From VRUE01 sp033856275 (GTDB lineage Bacteria; Actinomycetota; Thermoleophilia; Solirubrobacterales; 70-9), in the NCBI GenBank assembly GCA_033856275.1, contig JAWVFJ010000051.1, positions 1 to 64,000 of the forward strand: a stretch of 64,000 nucleotides of DNA, in the 5' to 3' direction. This document shows, one piece after another, positions 56,611 to 64,000 of the stretch (positions are counted from its first letter, which is position 1; the number at the start of each line of letters is the position of its first letter). Under the pieces are notes generated by a model. The model was not told where the DNA came from and did no database searches. It saw nothing but the letters and a program-made list of their open reading frames with translations. The position numbers and the translations under genes are program-made.

Positions 56611-57722
56611 GCGACGGCGTCTCCTACGTCCTGCCCCTGCGCTGGAGCGAGCCCGACCTTCGTTTGGCGCGCAATGCGCATACAACGGAGTCCGCGTCCC
56701 CGATCGACGAGCTGGCGAATTACCTGCGGTCGATAGCTCCGTGGGTGGACGAGATCCTCGTCATCGACGGATCGCCGCAATCGCTCTTCGAGCACCACGC
56801 CAAGGCGCTCGGGGGGGTCGCCCGCCATCTGCCGCCCGACCCCGACCTCGACTTCGCGATGGGCAAGGTCAACGGTGTTATCACCGGCGTGCGCGAGTGC
56901 CGGGGCGAGTTCGTGATCCTTGCCGACGACGACGTTCGCTACGACCGCGACGTGCTCCGCCGCACCGTCGAGTTGCTTGCCGAGGCGGAGCTGGTACGGC
57001 CGCAGAACTACTTCGACGAGCTGCCCTGGCATGCCCGCTGGGACACCGCCCGCTCCCTGCTCAATCGTGTCTTCACCGGCGACCCGACTTTTCCCGTCGG
57101 CGACTTCCCCGGGACCCTGGCGGTGCGCCGCTCGGCCTTTCTCGCCGCCGGCGCCTATGACGGCGATGCGCTCTTCGAGAACCTCGAGTTGATGCGGACG
57201 ATCCATGCAGCTGGGGGCCGGGTTCTCACCCCGCTCGACCTCTACGTGGCGAGGCGCCCGCCGAGCACCGCGCACTTCCGCTCCCAGCGCGTCCGCCAGG
57301 CCTACGATGACTTCGCGATACCGGGGCGGATCGGCACCTTCCTCGCCGTGTTGCCGCTTGTGGCCCTGCTGAGAGGCCGCGGCCGTACGGGTCGCCGCCG
57401 TCTCATCGCCGCTGCGCTCGCTTCGATCGGCCTAGCCGAGCTGGGACGGCAAAGGGCGGGGGGGGCAGAGCGATTCCCGTTCAGCGGCTCGCTGCTGGCC
57501 CCGGCGTGGATCGCCGAGCGTTCGCTTTGCGCCTGGCTAGCATGGGGGGCGCGGGCGCGGGGCGGAGTGCACTACGGCGACGGCCGCCTGCTCCACTCGG
57601 CGACTCCCTTGCGAGAGCTGCGCCGTCGCTACTCCGCCTCGGTGGACGGCTCCCCGGCGGACAGTCGATTCTCCTCAAATGCTGGCACCCCGCTCTCGGC
57701 GCGGAAGCCGATCGCCTTGTGA
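56607..57722 (+). CDS. Glycosyltransferase family 2
   Basis: The 371-residue GT-A protein has W-V-D-E-I-L-V-I-D-G-S (about 46-56) and V-I-L-A-D-D-D-V-R-Y (about 107-116) with D-D-D as metal site, then a region E-L-P-W-H-A-R-W-D near 139-147. The C-terminal part has hydrophobic stretches (about 245-300), perhaps membrane association. Translation is coupled to the di-iron gene. Its last 94 nt overlap the antisense CDGSH gene. Substrate unknown. Confidence 0.83.
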   Translation: MSDGVSYVLPLRWSEPDLRLARNAHTTESASPIDELANYLRSIAPWVDEILVIDGSPQSLFEHHAKALGGVARHLPPDPDLDFAMGKVNGVITGVRECRGEFVILADDDVRYDRDVLRRTVELLAEAELVRPQNYFDELPWHARWDTARSLLNRVFTGDPTFPVGDFPGTLAVRRSAFLAAGAYDGDALFENLELMRTIHAAGGRVLTPLDLYVARRPPSTAHFRSQRVRQAYDDFAIPGRIGTFLAVLPLVALLRGRGRTGRRRLIAAALASIGLAELGRQRAGGAERFPFSGSLLAPAWIAERSLCAWLAWGARARGGVHYGDGRLLHSATPLRELRRRYSASVDGSPADSRFSSNAGTPLSARKPIAL

Positions 57723-57889
57723 GTTCCATCGCAGAAGGGCCGCATCTGCGAGCGACCGCAGCGGCAGAGCGCTACAACCCGACGCTTCACCTCGATCTCG
57801 TTCCCCTCCTGGTCGACCATCGTGAACGGGCCGCGCACGAGGTAAGGGCCGTTGCGGTAGGGCGTGATCTGGGTCGGAGGCTCAGCCAT
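57629..57889 (-). CDS. CDGSH iron-sulfur domain protein
   Basis: The 86-residue protein has the cluster motif C-R-C-G-R-S-Q-M-R-P-F-C-D-G-T-H (about 43-58), with three Cys and one His holding a 2Fe-2S cluster. T-P-Y-x-N-G-P-Y near 9-16 is typical of the small bacterial members. It is cytosolic and probably a redox or cluster-transfer partner of the di-iron protein encoded nearby. Its last 31 codons are antisense to the glycosyltransferase gene. Confidence 0.93.
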   Translation of the reverse strand: MAEPPTQITPYRNGPYLVRGPFTMVDQEGNEIEVKRRVVALCRCGRSQMRPFCDGTHKAIGFRAESGVPAFEENRLSAGEPSTEAE

Positions 57890-57890
57890 A

Positions 57891-57933
57891 GTGCAACGGT
57901 TGTGGGCCTATTACCCCGTAAAGACGTTTCACC
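57891..57933. repeat. Degenerate copy of the GTGCAACGT hairpin
   Basis: GTGCAACGGTTGTGGG on the left and AAAGACGTTTCACC on the right match, with changes, the arms of the perfect hairpins at 10387 and 34027. It lies between the divergent CDGSH and topoisomerase starts. Confidence 0.45.
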
Positions 57934-57959
57934 ACCTCGGGGGGAAGGGCAGTGAGCAG

Positions 57960-58967
57960 ATGGAGATGGCTGGACGACTGAGTAGATCCGACTGCGCCGA
58001 ACCGGGCATCCAGCGCCGGCGCTGCGGGCGCGGCTTCGCCTACCGCGACGCTTTCGGCGATCGCGTCACCGGCGAGGAGACGCTGCAGCGGATTCGCGAG
58101 CTGGCAATCCCGCCCGCCTGGCGGGAGGTCTGGATCTGCACGAACCCGCTCGGCCACATCCAAGCCACCGGCATCGATGCCGCGGGCCGCAAGCAGTACC
58201 TGTACCACGAGCGCTGGCAGCGCCGGGCGGCGCAGCGCAAGTTCGAGGCGATGCGGGAGTTTGCCGCCTCGTTGCCGCGCTTGCACAAGGCGGTGAAGCG
58301 CGACCTCGTCCACGACGGCGTGCCGAAGGAGCGGGCGCTGGCCTGCGCGGTGCGCCTGATCGACCTCGGCCTTTTCCGCGTAGGCGGCGAGGAGTACGCC
58401 GATGCGAACGGCAGCTTCGGCGTGGCGACGATTCGCCGCGAGCACGTGGTGCACAGCAATGGCGAGCTGCTCTTCGACTTTCCGGCGAAGAGCGGCCAGC
58501 GTCGGGTCCAGTCTGTGCGCGATGCCGTGGTGCTGCGCGCCGTTGAGGCGATGCGACGACGGCGCAGCGGCCCGGAGGACCTGATCGTCTTCCGCGAGAA
58601 CGGCGCCTGGCACGACGTCCGCTCCGACGACGTCAACGCCTACATCCAGGAGAAGATCGGCGAGGAATTCTCAGCCAAGGACTTCCGCACCTGGCACGGC
58701 ACCGTGCTGGCCGCGACGGAGCTGGCGGAGACCGCGAAACCGAAGTCCCGCGGCGCCGCGGAGCGTGAAATCAAGGCCGCCGTCAAGGCGGTGGCCGCCG
58801 CGCTTGGCAATACCCCGGCCGTCTGTCGCGCCTCCTACATCGATCCCCGCGTCTTCGAACGCTTTCGTGAAGGCAGCACGATCGAGCTGCCGGCGATGCG
58901 CAACGGCAATCTCAGCCAGAAGGCCCGGGCCGGGATCGAACGGGCCGTGCTGGAGCTCGTCTCCTAA
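57960..58967 (+). CDS. DNA topoisomerase IB
   Basis: The 335-residue enzyme relaxes supercoils through a 3'-phosphotyrosine. It has the bacterial TopIB N-terminal domain (A-W-R-E-V-W-I-C near 47-54; G-H-I-Q-A-T-G near 59-65), the core with Y-H-E-R-W near 79-83 and K-R-D-L near 111, and the active site F-R-T-W-H-G-T (about 242-248) and R-A-S-Y-I-D-P near 288-294 with the catalytic Tyr. ATG 57960 follows GGGGGGAAGGG. The poxvirus-like family is common in stress-resistant bacteria. It is divergent from the CDGSH gene. Confidence 0.92.
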   Translation: MEMAGRLSRSDCAEPGIQRRRCGRGFAYRDAFGDRVTGEETLQRIRELAIPPAWREVWICTNPLGHIQATGIDAAGRKQYLYHERWQRRAAQRKFEAMREFAASLPRLHKAVKRDLVHDGVPKERALACAVRLIDLGLFRVGGEEYADANGSFGVATIRREHVVHSNGELLFDFPAKSGQRRVQSVRDAVVLRAVEAMRRRRSGPEDLIVFRENGAWHDVRSDDVNAYIQEKIGEEFSAKDFRTWHGTVLAATELAETAKPKSRGAAEREIKAAVKAVAAALGNTPAVCRASYIDPRVFERFREGSTIELPAMRNGNLSQKARAGIERAVLELVS

Positions 58968-59006
58968 GGGGATTCCGTCGGCTTCATCGGGGTAAGAGGC
59001 GGGCAC

Positions 59007-59315
59007 GTGTCCGCAGCCACCAGGTCGAGCCCAGACCACGCTGCTGCATCGCGACCCTCGCGCCTACCCGCCCCCGGCCACTTTGAGCCGGGCCGCTGGA
59101 CCGGAAGCATGCCCCCGGCAAGCTTTTACTTCCCCTTCGGCGGCGGTGCGCGCCGTTGCATTGGCGAGCCGCTCGCGCACGCCGAGATTGAGACTGTCGT
59201 GCCAGCAGTGCTCGAACGGCTAAAGCTGCAGCCGCTGGCGGCCTCCCCCAAACCAATGGTGCAGCGGGCGACGGTGCTTGTGCCAAAGCGCGGTCTGCTG
59301 GTACGCGCCGCCTAG
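59007..59315 (+). pseudogene. Cytochrome P450 C-terminal remnant
   Basis: The frame ends with F-P-F-G-G-G-A-R-R-C-I-G (haem-thiolate motif) and A-H-A-E-I-E-T-V-V, the last 70 residues of a P450. The preceding conserved L-L-H-R-D-P-R-A-Y-P is found in a different frame at about 59040-59070, so a frameshift lies in the C-rich run near 59075. The first 300-plus residues are absent. It overlaps the antisense fusion gene by 4 nt. It cannot encode an active P450. Confidence 0.75.
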
Positions 59316-61312
59316 GACTTCGCCGGGCTGCTCGCCCGGTCCCAATGGCTTGCCAGATTGCCAGCGGTAGCCCGCTCCTCGGCGAGTATCCGCTCGGCGA
59401 CGCTGAGAACCTTTTGATCACCGGCTCTCTTCGCGACTCGCTCGAGCAATTCGTAAGCGGCAATCTCGAGATGCTCGAAGGCGAAGGCGAAGCCGGTCAG
59501 CTTTGCCGTCGTATCAGGCTGGGCAGCAAAGAAGGCACCCACCTGCAGGCCGCCCAAGCGCAGCACCGCATCCTTGGCCTTCGATGGTTTGGCCCCACGT
59601 GCCTCGAGCCGTTCCCTAATCAACTGCTCATGCTCTTCACTCTGGCGCAGGTGTGTGCCGAAGAGCTCCTTCAACTCCGTGTCTTTGACTATTTTGGGCG
59701 CCGTTTCAAGCAGCTGCAGCCCCTGCTTCTCGATCGCGTGCGCGTCGGCGAGATAACGGTTGAGCTGCGAAGAGAGTTCCGCCTCGCTGTCGCCGTTCAG
59801 GGAGGCGGCGACCGCCGCGTCGAAGCCAGCTTCCAACCGGTCGGCCATGCGCTGCTCCTCTGCGGCGATTTGACCCGCCATCGCGGCGGTCGCCTCGTCA
59901 CCGGCCTCCTCCGCGGTCCGGCGCAGCAGCTCGTAGGCAGCGATCTCCATGTGCTCGTAGGAAAAGGCATGAGCAGCCAGCTTTCCCGGTGTATCGGGCT
60001 GGCTGGCGGCGAAGACGATCATGCCGATTCCGCCTGCCTTGCCCGCTAGGTCCTTCATCGTGGAGGGGTCGGCCCCATGCGCCTCGAGCCGCTCACGCAC
60101 CCGGCGCTCCTGCTCTTCGGTCTCACTGAGGTGCTCTTCGAAGACCTCGGCGAGCCGCTCGTCGCCGGCGATCTTCGGCGCTTTGCGCATCTGGGTCAGC
60201 GCCTGCTCCTCGATCGAGTGCACGTCGGCGAGTTGCTTGACCAGCTTCTCGTTGGGGCCGTGAACCCACTGACGCCCGCCGACTCCGGTTCGCAGCTCGT
60301 CAAATCGCCCACCGGGGCCGCTCGATTCGAGTGGTGGGGTCGGCTTGCCATTGCCATTGCGGAGACCGCCGATCAGCTCCGCCAGTGCCTCGATCGCGCT
60401 GACCTGAGGCTGCCAGCCAAGCTCCTGCTCGGCTCGCTCCGACGACATCAGCGGCACGTCCATCGCCATGTCGAGCCAGCCAGCCGGCGTCGGCTGCAGG
60501 TGCAGGCGCCAGGTCAGGTCGGCGAGCCGTCGTGCCACCGAGACCGGCAGCGGGAAGGTCCGAGCGTCAAGCGTCGCGGCCAGGTCTTCGATGCCGAGGG
60601 GCGGATTGGCAGCGAGGTTGAAGGCGCCACTGACGTCTCGGATCGCGGCGAGGGCATAGGCCCGACCGACATCGGACGTGTGGACCGCTTGAAAGCAGAG
60701 CCCGGGCAGCCGCGGGATTGCTGGGATCCGCCCACTGCGTAGGAGGAAGGTGGGCAGAAATGGTCCGGCAAAGAGTCGCCGGATCTCCGTTGCCGCCTCT
60801 CCCTTGAAGATCAGCGCGGGTCGCAGCCGTATGACCTTGGTGTCGGGGACGCGTGCTTCGAATTGGTCGAGCTGCTCCTCGACCAGCGCCTTGTGGCGGG
60901 AATAAAAGGAGGTTTCCGTACCCCCTACGGGCCAGTCCTCGGTAACGAGATGCTCCTTGGGCCCCGGCGCGTAAGCACCAACCGAGGAGGCGTAGATCAG
61001 CTTCGGCACGCCCGCCGCCGCCACCGCCTCGAAGACTCGCCGGCTGCCGTCGACGTTGATCCGCTCCAGGGTTTCGAGGTCGTGGGAGGGCTGGATCGCC
61101 CAGGCGAGGTGGATGACCGCATCGGCACCCTCGAAGACCGGCTCGAGCGGCGAACTGACGACGTCGGCATTGACCCAGTTCGTCTTCTCGGGTTTCCAGG
61201 CGGGCGCCCGGCGCGCCAAGCCGATGAGTTCCTCGATCTCCTCAAGCGCGGAGAGCGCTTCGATCACGCTCGTGCCGACGTTGCCCGTCGCCCCGGTTAC
61301 GACGATCTTCAT
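59312..61312 (-). CDS. NAD-dependent epimerase fused to two DUF892 ferritin-like domains
   Basis: This 666-residue protein has three parts. Residues about 1-320 are an extended SDR/epimerase with V-T-G-A-T-G-N-V-G near 5-13, Y-A-S-S-V-G near 107-112 and Y-S-R-H-K near 138-142 (Y-x-x-x-K). Residues about 350-505 and 510-660 are two DUF892/YciF-type four-helix domains, each with A-H/F-S-Y/F-E-H-M/L-E-I-A-A-Y-E-L-L and a matching E-E-x-R-x-A segment, the Glu/His pairs for a di-iron site. I know of no such fusion. It overlaps the YbdK gene by 4 nt. Confidence 0.85.
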   Translation of the reverse strand: MKIVVTGATGNVGTSVIEALSALEEIEELIGLARRAPAWKPEKTNWVNADVVSSPLEPVFEGADAVIHLAWAIQPSHDLETLERINVDGSRRVFEAVAAAGVPKLIYASSVGAYAPGPKEHLVTEDWPVGGTETSFYSRHKALVEEQLDQFEARVPDTKVIRLRPALIFKGEAATEIRRLFAGPFLPTFLLRSGRIPAIPRLPGLCFQAVHTSDVGRAYALAAIRDVSGAFNLAANPPLGIEDLAATLDARTFPLPVSVARRLADLTWRLHLQPTPAGWLDMAMDVPLMSSERAEQELGWQPQVSAIEALAELIGGLRNGNGKPTPPLESSGPGGRFDELRTGVGGRQWVHGPNEKLVKQLADVHSIEEQALTQMRKAPKIAGDERLAEVFEEHLSETEEQERRVRERLEAHGADPSTMKDLAGKAGGIGMIVFAASQPDTPGKLAAHAFSYEHMEIAAYELLRRTAEEAGDEATAAMAGQIAAEEQRMADRLEAGFDAAVAASLNGDSEAELSSQLNRYLADAHAIEKQGLQLLETAPKIVKDTELKELFGTHLRQSEEHEQLIRERLEARGAKPSKAKDAVLRLGGLQVGAFFAAQPDTTAKLTGFAFAFEHLEIAAYELLERVAKRAGDQKVLSVAERILAEERATAGNLASHWDRASSPAKS

Positions 61313-62472
61313 CGGTCGGGACCCTGTCTCTGTTCGACTATCTCCATGCTCCCCGGTTGCCCGCTGCGGAGCTGGCTAAACGCCTGCCCTCCCCGTCGCG
61401 TGCGCTCTAGAAGGTACGGCAAAAGGTTTTTTAATCCAAACTTGCTGTGTACCCGGCGTTGATCATCAGCGCCATTGCCCTCGCGCAGGATGCGCTCGAT
61501 CTCCCCCAGGGCATCCTCGCTGCCAAGTTCACGCGCGAAGGGCCTGACCGAGTCAAGCATCCGTCGCGCCACCTCTCGTGCTGGCCGGGGCGTCTCGTCG
61601 TCGAGCAGGATCTCGGCCTCGAGGCCGTGCCTGGCCGCCTGGAAATAGGACTCCTCGAGAGCCTCACGGTGCAGGCGAGAAGCGGTCGGTTCCTCGATCT
61701 CCTTGGCTGCGATCGCCTGGATCAGCGCCGCGATCGCCGCCGAGGCCGTGACATCGGTTTGTACGTCGACGGCCCTCACCTCCACCGTGCCGAGTCGTGG
61801 ATGCGGCCGCACGTCCCACCAGATATAGGTGTAGTCGTCGACGCCGGCGGCCGCGGAGAGCTGGTCGGCGACATCGAGGAAGTCCGCGTAGCCACGAAAC
61901 TCGCGGGGCACCTGAAAGCGCGGATAGCTGCCGACCACCATGGTCCGGGCGCTGGCATGCCCGGAGTCGAGACCTTCCTGGAAGGGCGAGTTGGCGCTCA
62001 GTGCCTGCAGCGCGGGCAGGTAGAAGCGAAAGGCGTTCGTCAGGTGCACCGCGGTCTCGGGGTCGGGCATACCGACGTGGACGTGCAGGCCGCAGGGGGG
62101 CGTCCGCAACAGGCTGCCGAGATCCTTCTGGACCACCTCATATCGGGGTTGGGCGACGAGAATCGCCTCCCCGGAGCGGGCGCTGGGGTGCAGTCCACAA
62201 CCCAACAGCCCGAAGCCGGCCTCGAGGATCGCCGCTCGCGTCTCCTCCAGCTCGCTCAGGGCTGCCTCGGCCCCGTCGCAGATTCCGGTCTTGAGCTCGA
62301 TCTGTTCGGTAAAGATCTCCGAGGAAACGCGCCCGGCGAAAGGCGCCGGGACACTCTCGAGCACGTCCTCAGCGGCGTGGACGAGCTCGCCATCCTCGTC
62401 GACGAGAAGCAGCTCCTCCTCCACCCCCAGCGAGAGCGGTGCCGAGGCACCGAAACGGTGCTCGGCGCGTTT
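61309..62472 (-). CDS. YbdK-type carboxylate-amine ligase (glutamate-cysteine ligase family 2)
   Basis: The 387-residue protein has the GCS2 pattern: S-L-G-V-E-E-E-L-L-L-V-D near 15-26, T-E-Q-I-E-L-K-T-G near 58-66, C-G-L-H-V-H-V-G near 134-141, and W-W-D-V-R-P-H-P-R-L-G-T-V-E-V-R near 227-242, which bind ATP, Mg and substrate. Members make gamma-glutamyl-cysteine or related amides with weak activity. GTG 62472 lies 7 nt after the preceding stop. It forms an operon with the acidic protein and the epimerase-DUF892 fusion. Confidence 0.88.
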   Translation of the reverse strand, partial: KRAEHRFGASAPLSLGVEEELLLVDEDGELVHAAEDVLESVPAPFAGRVSSEIFTEQIELKTGICDGAEAALSELEETRAAILEAGFGLLGCGLHPSARSGEAILVAQPRYEVVQKDLGSLLRTPPCGLHVHVGMPDPETAVHLTNAFRFYLPALQALSANSPFQEGLDSGHASARTMVVGSYPRFQVPREFRGYADFLDVADQLSAAAGVDDYTYIWWDVRPHPRLGTVEVRAVDVQTDVTASAAIAALIQAIAAKEIEEPTASRLHREALEESYFQAARHGLEAEILLDDETPRPAREVARRMLDSVRPFARELGSEDALGEIERILREGNGADDQRRVHSKFGLKNLLPYLLERTRRGGQAFSQLRSGQPGSMEIVEQRQGPDR

Positions 62473-62479
62473 CACCGCA

Positions 62480-62803
62480 CTAGCCGTGGGCGCCGTCCGT
62501 ATCCGCCTCTGTCTCGGTCGACTCGAGCTCATCGGCTTCGCCGTAGACGGAGGGGTCTTTCTCCGCCTCCACAGCCCCGACATCGCGAAGCGGGTTGGTC
62601 AAAGGATCCCCGTGGGTGGCCTGGTCCTCGAGTAGCTCTTCGGCTTCCTCGAAGCCCTCGGACTCCCCACCGCCATGCTCGGCGCGGGCTCGCTCGGCCT
62701 CCTCCATGCCCTCCATGCCGCTGCGTCCGCCAATCCTGGCGGCTTCCGCCGCGGCGGCTTCCTCCTCTTTGCGGACCTCTTGCTCGTCACGTTCCTCAGC
62801 CAT
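62480..62803 (-). CDS. Acidic, disordered protein of unknown function
   Basis: From ATG 62803 the 107-residue product is rich in Glu and Ala, with A-A-R-I-G-G-R-S-G-M-E-G-M-E near 20-33 and E-S-E-G-F-E-E-A-E-E-L-L near 45-56. No fold or catalytic motif is seen. It resembles hydrophilic stress-protective proteins in composition. A GTTT-16-GGGCAG element starts 10 nt upstream, fitting a stress-type, near-leaderless promoter. It leads the YbdK/epimerase operon. Confidence 0.6.
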   Translation of the reverse strand: MAEERDEQEVRKEEEAAAAEAARIGGRSGMEGMEEAERARAEHGGGESEGFEEAEELLEDQATHGDPLTNPLRDVGAVEAEKDPSVYGEADELESTETEADTDGAHG

Positions 62804-62812
62804 GGCTGATCG

Positions 62813-62838
62813 CTGCCCGTTTCGCCCGTTGCTTAAAC
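62813..62838 (-). promoter_or_regulatory. Possible SigF/SigB-type promoter of the acidic-protein operon
   Basis: On the complement strand GTTT (62835-62838), a 16-bp spacer and GGGCAG (62813-62818) precede ATG 62803 by 9 nt. The -10 has two changes from GGGTAT, so this is the weakest of the set. Confidence 0.35.
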
Positions 62839-62875
62839 GCGCTCCAGCCCGATTCTCGGAGTCCGCGTTGGCTTG

Positions 62876-62900
62876 GTTTTCTTTTCCAGGAGGCGGGTAC
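62876..62900 (+). promoter_or_regulatory. SigF/SigB-type promoter of the small gene at 62910
   Basis: GTTT (62876-62879), a 15-bp spacer and GGGTAC (62895-62900) precede ATG 62910 by 9 nt. The AGGAGG at 62889 is too far for a ribosome site, which favours a leaderless mRNA. Confidence 0.6.
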
Positions 62901-62909
62901 GGACCGCCC

Positions 62910-63134
62910 ATGGTCGACACAAAGTCGATTCCCCGACCCGGTGAGCGCTGGCTGAGTTGCCCGCCTTACATGTTGATTGCGCACATCCTGCGGGTCGAGT
63001 GCGCTGCCGATCCGCCCCTCGTCACCTACGAGCTGCAGGACGACGATGGCGAACTGCTGGAAAGCGTCGAGCACGCCGTCCTTGACGACGCTTGGTGGAA
63101 GGCGTTCCAGCCAATGCGCCGCCGTTTCGGCTAG
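62910..63134 (+). CDS. Small protein of unknown function
   Basis: The 74-residue protein reads R-P-G-E-R-W-L-S-C-P-P-Y-M-L-I-A-H-I, then V-T-Y-E-L-Q-D-D-D-G and D-A-W-W-K-A-F-Q. It looks like a compact alpha/beta domain with one Cys. No family is recognised. It is behind a stress-type promoter, divergent from the acidic-protein operon, and convergent with the zinc-ribbon gene (4 bp between stops). Confidence 0.6.
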   Translation: MVDTKSIPRPGERWLSCPPYMLIAHILRVECAADPPLVTYELQDDDGELLESVEHAVLDDAWWKAFQPMRRRFG

Positions 63135-63138
63135 TTGG

Positions 63139-63387
63139 TCAGCCAGGTTGAGAAAGCGATTCTGGGCTGGACTGAAGGTCCGATCCGGGACGATCTCTGC
63201 ACCCTTGTTCTGAAGCCACGGTAAGCGGCACGCTGCGAAGTTTTGGTTTGGTCCCTTTTGGGAACTGGAAAGGCTGGAAGACCAGCGGCGAAGCGACCTG
63301 ATCGCGCACTTGACAGCGGGGGCAGTTCTCGATCGCTACCGCGTGCATGGCGCTGTAGCTGCTGCCGCACTTCTCGCATTTGAACAC
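63139..63387 (-). CDS. Small zinc-ribbon protein
   Basis: From GTG 63387 (GGAGG 8 nt upstream) the 82-residue product begins V-F-K-C-E-K-C-G-S-S-Y and has E-N-C-P-R-C-Q-V near 20-27, two C-x-x-C pairs forming a zinc ribbon. The rest is basic and without motif. It could bind nucleic acid or act as a small chaperone. A GTTT-17-GGGTAG element lies 57 nt upstream. Confidence 0.65.
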   Translation of the reverse strand: MFKCEKCGSSYSAMHAVAIENCPRCQVRDQVASPLVFQPFQFPKGTKPKLRSVPLTVASEQGCRDRPGSDLQSSPESLSQPG

Positions 63388-63444
63388 TGGCGAAACCTCC
63401 GTAGACAACCCAAATGCCCCTTGGACAACTGGAATGAGCAGTTT

Positions 63445-63471
63445 CTACCCACTTCGCCGCGGTGTCTAAAC
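63445..63471 (-). promoter_or_regulatory. SigF/SigB-type promoter of the zinc-ribbon gene
   Basis: On the complement strand GTTT (63468-63471), a 17-bp spacer and GGGTAG (63445-63450) precede GTG 63387 by 57 nt. It overlaps the first codons of the divergent MEDS gene. Confidence 0.5.
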
Positions 63472-64000
63472 CTGGATTTCGCCACGAGGCGCTGATCTAC
63501 GGCGATTCTGATGACTTCTTGGCGGGGACCATTCCGTTTCTGCGCGCCGCGCTGGAGGCCGGCGAACCGGCGCTCGTCGCGGTGAGCCGCCGCAACACTC
63601 AGCTGCTCAAAGGGGAGCTTGGTGATGATGCCGGCGAGATCGGCTTTGCCCCCATGGCAGAGTTGGGGCGAAATCCCGCGCGGATCATCCCGTTTTGGCG
63701 GGACTTCGTCGACGCACACAATGGGTCCCCGGTTCGCGGCATCGGCGAACCGATCTGGCCGGGCCGGAACGCGGCCGAGATCGACGAGTGCCAGCGGCAC
63801 GAGTCCCTGCTCAACGTCGCCTTCTCACCGCCACCGTCCTGGTCGCTGCTCTGTCCGTACGACGGTGGCGTCCTTGGTGACGAGTTGCTTGCCTGCGTCT
63901 CCCACTCCCATCGGACCGTCGTACGTGCAGGCACCAGCGAGCAGAGCACCGAATATCTTTCCGAGCCCGATTGTTTCGCCGGTGAACTCTCCCCGCGTCC
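63462..64000 (+). CDS. MEDS-domain sensor protein (partial at window end)
   Basis: From GTG 63462 an open frame of 179 codons runs to the window edge. R-H-E-A-L-I-Y-G-D-S-D-D-F near 7-19, A-L-E-A-G-E-P-A-L-V-A-V near 29-40, R-G-I-G-E-P-I-W-P-G-R near 93-103 and L-L-C-P-Y-D-G-G near 131-138 define the MEDS sensory domain. In actinobacteria it is usually followed by a histidine-kinase-like ATPase that acts as an anti-sigma or two-component sensor. The kinase part would lie beyond 64000. It may sense a hydrocarbon-derived signal and belong to the stress control network. Confidence 0.85.
   Translation, partial: MSKPGFRHEALIYGDSDDFLAGTIPFLRAALEAGEPALVAVSRRNTQLLKGELGDDAGEIGFAPMAELGRNPARIIPFWRDFVDAHNGSPVRGIGEPIWPGRNAAEIDECQRHESLLNVAFSPPPSWSLLCPYDGGVLGDELLACVSHSHRTVVRAGTSEQSTEYLSEPDCFAGELSPR

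Noticed and set aside
1..64000. CRISPR array, prophage, integrative element or toxin-antitoxin pair
   Set aside because: No regular direct repeats, integrase, phage structural gene or recognised toxin family was seen anywhere in the window.

Overview
The window looks like chromosomal DNA from a high-GC actinobacterium, most likely of the Thermoleophilia/Solirubrobacter type. The evidence is uniformly GC-rich codon use with many GTG starts, an imuB-dnaE2 SOS cassette behind an actinobacterial LexA box, two ECF42/DGPF sigma-factor modules, an unusually dense set of TetR regulators, and promoters whose -10 box lies only 6-8 nt before the start codon, which implies leaderless mRNAs. The taxon is an inference. 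No rRNA, tRNA, CRISPR array, transposase or integrase was found.

Layout. 1-12 kb is a Wzx/Wzy-type surface-polysaccharide locus: a CapD-like sugar dehydratase, a LytR_C envelope protein, an O-antigen-ligase-like polymerase, a flippase, three glycosyltransferases, an initiating sugar transferase and two acyltransferase-fold proteins. It is punctuated by strong palindromes, three of which lie in frame inside genes. 12-15 kb holds a DUF3105 protein, metF, a structured intergenic region and an enoyl-CoA hydratase. 15-20.8 kb is a tandem array of seven TetR domains in six reading frames; one frame is a double TetR. 20.9-25.5 kb is the SOS mutagenesis operon imuB - small DUF6504-like gene - dnaE2, with an 18-bp LexA palindrome touching the imuB start codon.

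25.5-48 kb is a patchwork of small regulator/target units. It includes HxlR/MFS pump, ECF42 module 1, two alpha/beta hydrolases, a queuosine-salvage protein, a Drr-type ABC exporter with a divergent MarR, DUF2294 proteins, a BacA-like protein, PadR/FAD oxidoreductase, a PAS-GAF-SpoIIE phosphatase, and ECF42 module 2 with a RibD-like reductase. The ECF42-type promoter TGTCGA-N17-CG(A/T)C occurs before both DGPF genes and before the reductase, so the modules probably control themselves and each other.

47-63.4 kb reads as a stress-survival region: lipase, DUF7218 protein, alcohol dehydrogenase, SDR, zinc-ribbon protein, PRC-barrel proteins, an Nramp-like transporter, ferritin-like proteins, a LigD-type phosphoesterase joined to a degenerate ligase domain, a haem-oxygenase-like di-iron protein, a CDGSH protein, topoisomerase IB, a YbdK ligase and an epimerase fused to two DUF892 domains. 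Several units are preceded by GTTT-N15-17-GGGTAx-like promoters of the SigF/SigB general-stress class. The window ends inside a MEDS-domain sensor gene. Decayed remnants of an F420-type reductase and a cytochrome P450 also lie here.
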